Shown piece by piece: positions 32,154 through 34,108 of a DNA stretch of 34,108 nt. Location of the stretch: positions 1 to 34,108 of the forward strand of contig JBBQLH010000044.1 in the NCBI GenBank assembly GCA_038327685.1. Reading direction: 5' to 3'. The notes below the pieces were generated by a model, which worked only from the letters and a program-made list of their open reading frames with translations, ran no database searches and was not told the DNA's origin. A program made the position numbers and the translations under genes. This stretch comes from DASQFQ01 sp038327685 (GTDB lineage Bacteria; Actinomycetota; Thermoleophilia; Solirubrobacterales; Solirubrobacteraceae). The stretch's first letter is position 1, and each line of letters starts with the position of its first letter.

Positions 32154-32184
32154 GTTACATACCCGTAACCTACAGAGGTGTAAC
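32154..32184. promoter_or_regulatory. Dyad operator candidate between BVMO and tetR
   Basis: GTTAC-N6-GTAAC at 32154-32169 is a perfect dyad. A further TGTAAC at 32179-32184 pairs with GTTACA at 32154-32159 to give a second, wider dyad that ends at the tetR ATG (32185). AGAGGTG just before the ATG may be the ribosome site. The 35-bp gap between starts holds both promoters, so a TetR dimer (or two) bound here would block both directions. Confidence 0.6.
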
Positions 32185-32778
32185 ATGACGGCGATGCGCA
32201 TGCAGGCCGGGGAACGTCGCGAGCAGCTGCTCGACGCCACCAAGGCGATCGTCGCGCAGCGCGGCTTCCACGCCGTGTCGATCGAGGCGGTCGCGCGCGA
32301 GGCCGGCATCACACGCCCGATCGTCTACGGCCACTTCAACGACCTCCCCGGGCTGCTCGAGTCGCTCGTCGACCGCGAGGCGGCGCGCGCGCTCGGCCAG
32401 CTCGCCACCGTGCTGCCCGAAGACCTCGGCCACGGCGACGCCCGCGAGACGCTGCTGACCGCGCTGCGCGGGTACCTCGAGGCCGTGCGTTCCGACCCCG
32501 GCACCTGGCAGCTCGTGCTGATCCCGCCCGAGGGCGCGCCCGCAGTCCTGCACGAGCACATCGCACGCGGTCGCGCCGCGGTCGTCGAGCACCTCGCCGG
32601 CGCGGTCGGGCCCGGCCTCGGCCCGGGGCGCGAGTCGCCCGACCCCGAGCTGTTCGCGCGCATGCTGTCGGCCGTCTCCGACGAGGGCGCGCGGCTGCTG
32701 CTGACCGACCCCGAGGGCTACCCCGTCGACCGCATCGTCGGCTTCGCCCGCTGGCTGCTGGAGCAGATGGCCACATGA
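32185..32778 (+). CDS. TetR-family regulator (EthR-like position)
   Basis: 197 aa, ATG 32185. The N-terminal HTH is clear: 'RREQLLDATKAIVAQRGFHAVSIEAVAREAGITRPIVYGHFNDLPGLLESLV' (residues ~11-62; quoted only to locate the domain in parts). The ligand-binding C-terminus has 'LLTALRGYLEAVRSDPGTWQLVL' and 'MLSAVSDEGARLLLTDPEGYP'. It lies divergent from the BVMO gene with a dyad in between and overlaps the serine hydrolase start by 4 bp (ATGA), so it probably represses both transcripts and is induced by a BVMO substrate. Confidence 0.92.
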   Translation: MTAMRMQAGERREQLLDATKAIVAQRGFHAVSIEAVAREAGITRPIVYGHFNDLPGLLESLVDREAARALGQLATVLPEDLGHGDARETLLTALRGYLEAVRSDPGTWQLVLIPPEGAPAVLHEHIARGRAAVVEHLAGAVGPGLGPGRESPDPELFARMLSAVSDEGARLLLTDPEGYPVDRIVGFARWLLEQMAT

Positions 32779-33971
32779 GCGGCGTGGACCCCGCCAGGCT
32801 CGGGCGGTTCCGCCCGCACTTCGACCGCTACGTCGAGGACGGCCGCCTCCCCGGCTGGCTCGTCGTCGTGCACCGCGACGGTGAGACGCACATCGAGTGC
32901 TCCGGCCGGCGCGACATCGACGCCGACCTGCCGGTCGAGGAGGACACGCTCTGGCGCATCTACTCGATGACGAAGCCGATCACCTCGGTCGCGGCGATGA
33001 TGCTGTGGGAGGAGGGCCGCTTCGAGCTCAAGGACCCGGTGTCGCACTGGCTCCCCGAGTTCGCCGACATGCGCGTGTTCCGCGGCGGCGCGATGGCGAA
33101 GGTCGTCACCGAGCCGGCGGTCGAGCCGATCGCGATGTGGCACCTGCTCACCCACACCTCCGGGCTGACGTACGGCTTCCACCACGCCAACCCGGTCGAC
33201 GCCCTCTACCGCGCGGCCGGCTTCGAGTGGGCCTCGCCGCCGGGCATGGACCTCGAGGGCTGCTGCGAGGCGTGGGCCGAGCTGCCGCTGTTGTTCCAGC
33301 CCGGCAGCGAGTGGAACTACGGCGTGTCCACCGACGTCCTCGGCCGCGTCGTCGAGGTCATCTCGGGCCAGCCGCTCGACGAGTTCTTCGCGGCGCGCGT
33401 GCTCGGTCCGCTCGGCATGGTCGAGACGTGGTTCTCCACCCAGGAGCCGGAGCACGACCGGCTCGCCGCGCTTTACACACCCGACCCGGAGACGGGCCGC
33501 GCCACCCGCAGCCCGGCGTCGGACGCCGCGAAGCGGCCGCCCGAGTTCCTCTCGGGCGGCGGCGGGCTCGTGTCGAGCGCGGCGGACTACCTGCGCTTCA
33601 CGCGCATGCTGCTCGGCGGCGGCGAGCTCGACGGCGTCCGCCTCCTCAGCCCGCGCACGCTGCGGATGATGGCCAGCAACCACCTCCCCGGTCACGCCGA
33701 CCTCGAGGCGTTCGGCCGCCCGCTGTTCGCGGAGACGACGTTCGACGGCGTCGGCTTCGGGCTCGGCTTCTCGGTCGTCGAGGACCCGGTGGCCGGGCGC
33801 TACCCGAGCTCACGCGGCGAGTTCGCCTGGGGCGGCGCGGCCAGCACCGCGTTCTGGGTCGACCCGGCCGAGCGCTTGGTGGTCCTGTTCTTCACCCAGC
33901 TGCTGCCGTCGAGCACGTATCCGCTTCGCTCCCAGCTGCACCAGATGGTCCACCAGGCGCTCGTCGACTAG
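32775..33971 (+). CDS. Serine hydrolase of the class C beta-lactamase/EstB family
   Basis: 398 aa, ATG 32775 coupled to tetR. Catalytic S-x-x-K is 'SMTK' with Ser64 and Lys67. The Tyr of the second motif is Tyr182 in 'WNYGVS', and 'FAWGGAAST' replaces the KTG/HxG box near the C-terminus. 'LLTHTSGLTYG' and 'LGPLGMVETWF' are standard for this family. No signal peptide is seen, so the enzyme is probably a cytoplasmic esterase rather than a beta-lactamase. In this setting it could hydrolyse the ester made by the Baeyer-Villiger enzyme. It ends 2-3 bp before a probable insertion-sequence tip. Confidence 0.92.
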   Translation: MSGVDPARLGRFRPHFDRYVEDGRLPGWLVVVHRDGETHIECSGRRDIDADLPVEEDTLWRIYSMTKPITSVAAMMLWEEGRFELKDPVSHWLPEFADMRVFRGGAMAKVVTEPAVEPIAMWHLLTHTSGLTYGFHHANPVDALYRAAGFEWASPPGMDLEGCCEAWAELPLLFQPGSEWNYGVSTDVLGRVVEVISGQPLDEFFAARVLGPLGMVETWFSTQEPEHDRLAALYTPDPETGRATRSPASDAAKRPPEFLSGGGGLVSSAADYLRFTRMLLGGGELDGVRLLSPRTLRMMASNHLPGHADLEAFGRPLFAETTFDGVGFGLGFSVVEDPVAGRYPSSRGEFAWGGAASTAFWVDPAERLVVLFFTQLLPSSTYPLRSQLHQMVHQALVD

Positions 33972-33973
33972 AA

Positions 33974-34108
33974 GACCGCTGAAGAAGTCGGGTCGGCGCG
34001 CCGGCCGTTGAGGGCGCCGGGCGTCGAGCGCGGGGTGGTTTAGAGGCCGGGCCGGCGGGCGGGTCAGGCCGGCTGGGCCGCCAGTTGGCGCCCGATGGGG
34101 TTGAGATT
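33974..34108. mobile_element. Probable end of an insertion sequence (IS1182-like), cut by the window edge
   Basis: GACCGCTGAAGAAGTCGGG at 33974-33992 resembles the terminal repeats of IS1182-type elements, which often carry a 'CTGTTGAAAAAGTC'-like tip; this is from memory. A minus-strand frame entering from the right edge and stopping at 34064 looks like a transposase C-terminus. The other end and any target duplication lie outside. No gene is otherwise seen in 33972-34108. Confidence 0.4.
34064..34108 (-). CDS. Possible transposase C-terminus (partial)
   Basis: The last 14 codons before TGA (34066-34064) read NLNPIGRQLAAQPA on the minus strand. This resembles the '...AVNL.R...W.A' ends of IS1182-like transposases. 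The evidence is short and the call rests mainly on the adjacent IS-tip-like sequence. Confidence 0.3.
   Translation of the reverse strand, partial: NLNPIGRQLAAQPA

Noticed and set aside
32775..33971. Serine hydrolase as an antibiotic-resistance beta-lactamase
   Set aside because: It has no signal peptide, Tyr182 lies in Tyr-Gly-Val-Ser rather than Tyr-x-Asn, the KTG box is replaced by Trp-Gly-Gly, and its operon partner is a TetR next to a BVMO; an esterase is more likely.

Overview
The window is a very GC-rich (roughly 70% or more by eye), gene-dense stretch from an actinobacterium. GC-rich codon use, many GTG starts, leaderless starts placed 6-10 nt after a TAnnnT hexamer, and the gene families present suggest the deep-branching class Thermoleophilia (Solirubrobacterales-like). 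That placement is inference; no rRNA or tRNA gene was seen. About 32 protein genes, two gene remnants and the tip of a probable insertion sequence are supported.

Region 1 (1-7156), envelope: on the minus strand lie a secreted YncE-propeller/phosphoesterase, an O-antigen-ligase-type membrane protein and a membrane-anchored PQQ-like propeller cut by the window edge. Divergent from them is a GT-C membrane glycosyltransferase. Region 2 (7159-13412), accessory: a small hypothetical gene, an animal-type heme peroxidase, a TetR remnant without its DNA-binding domain, an orphan sensor kinase, a tandem cupin protein and a divergent MocR/GntR-aminotransferase regulator.

Region 3 (13378-27279) is the core: a surface glycopolymer locus. 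A tight nine-gene minus-strand operon runs from 22811 down to 13378. It encodes a GT4 enzyme with an accessory beta domain, a nucleotidyltransferase-like/CDP-alcohol phosphotransferase fusion, a DUF5941-like membrane protein, a LicC-like cytidylyltransferase, an sn-glycerol-1-phosphate dehydrogenase (EgsA/AraM type), a second CDP-alcohol phosphotransferase, a GT2 enzyme, and a TagG/TagH (Wzm/Wzt)-type exporter. Next to it are a methyltransferase, a sulfotransferase, a second GT4 enzyme and a TarS-like GT2 enzyme. Together these suggest that dihydroxyacetone phosphate is reduced to sn-glycerol-1-phosphate, activated as a CDP-alcohol, transferred by CDP-alcohol phosphotransferases, glycosylated or otherwise decorated, and exported. 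This would be a teichoic-acid-like polymer built from the 'archaeal' glycerol-phosphate enantiomer. It is the best candidate in the window for an undescribed system.

Region 4 (27325-29868): a GGDEF-domain remnant, a polysaccharide deacetylase, a SRPBCC protein, an ArsR regulator with an AHSA1-type partner, and a short possible gene. Region 5 (29865-33971): a Baeyer-Villiger monooxygenase and SDR operon divergent from a TetR regulator and serine esterase, resembling ethA/ethR, with a dyad operator between them. The last 137 bp look like one end of an insertion sequence.

Two divergent gene pairs, with only 20 and 18 bp between start codons, each share one symmetric TAnnnTA element that reads as a -10 box on both strands. 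Four convergent pairs overlap at their 3' ends by 26-36 bp.
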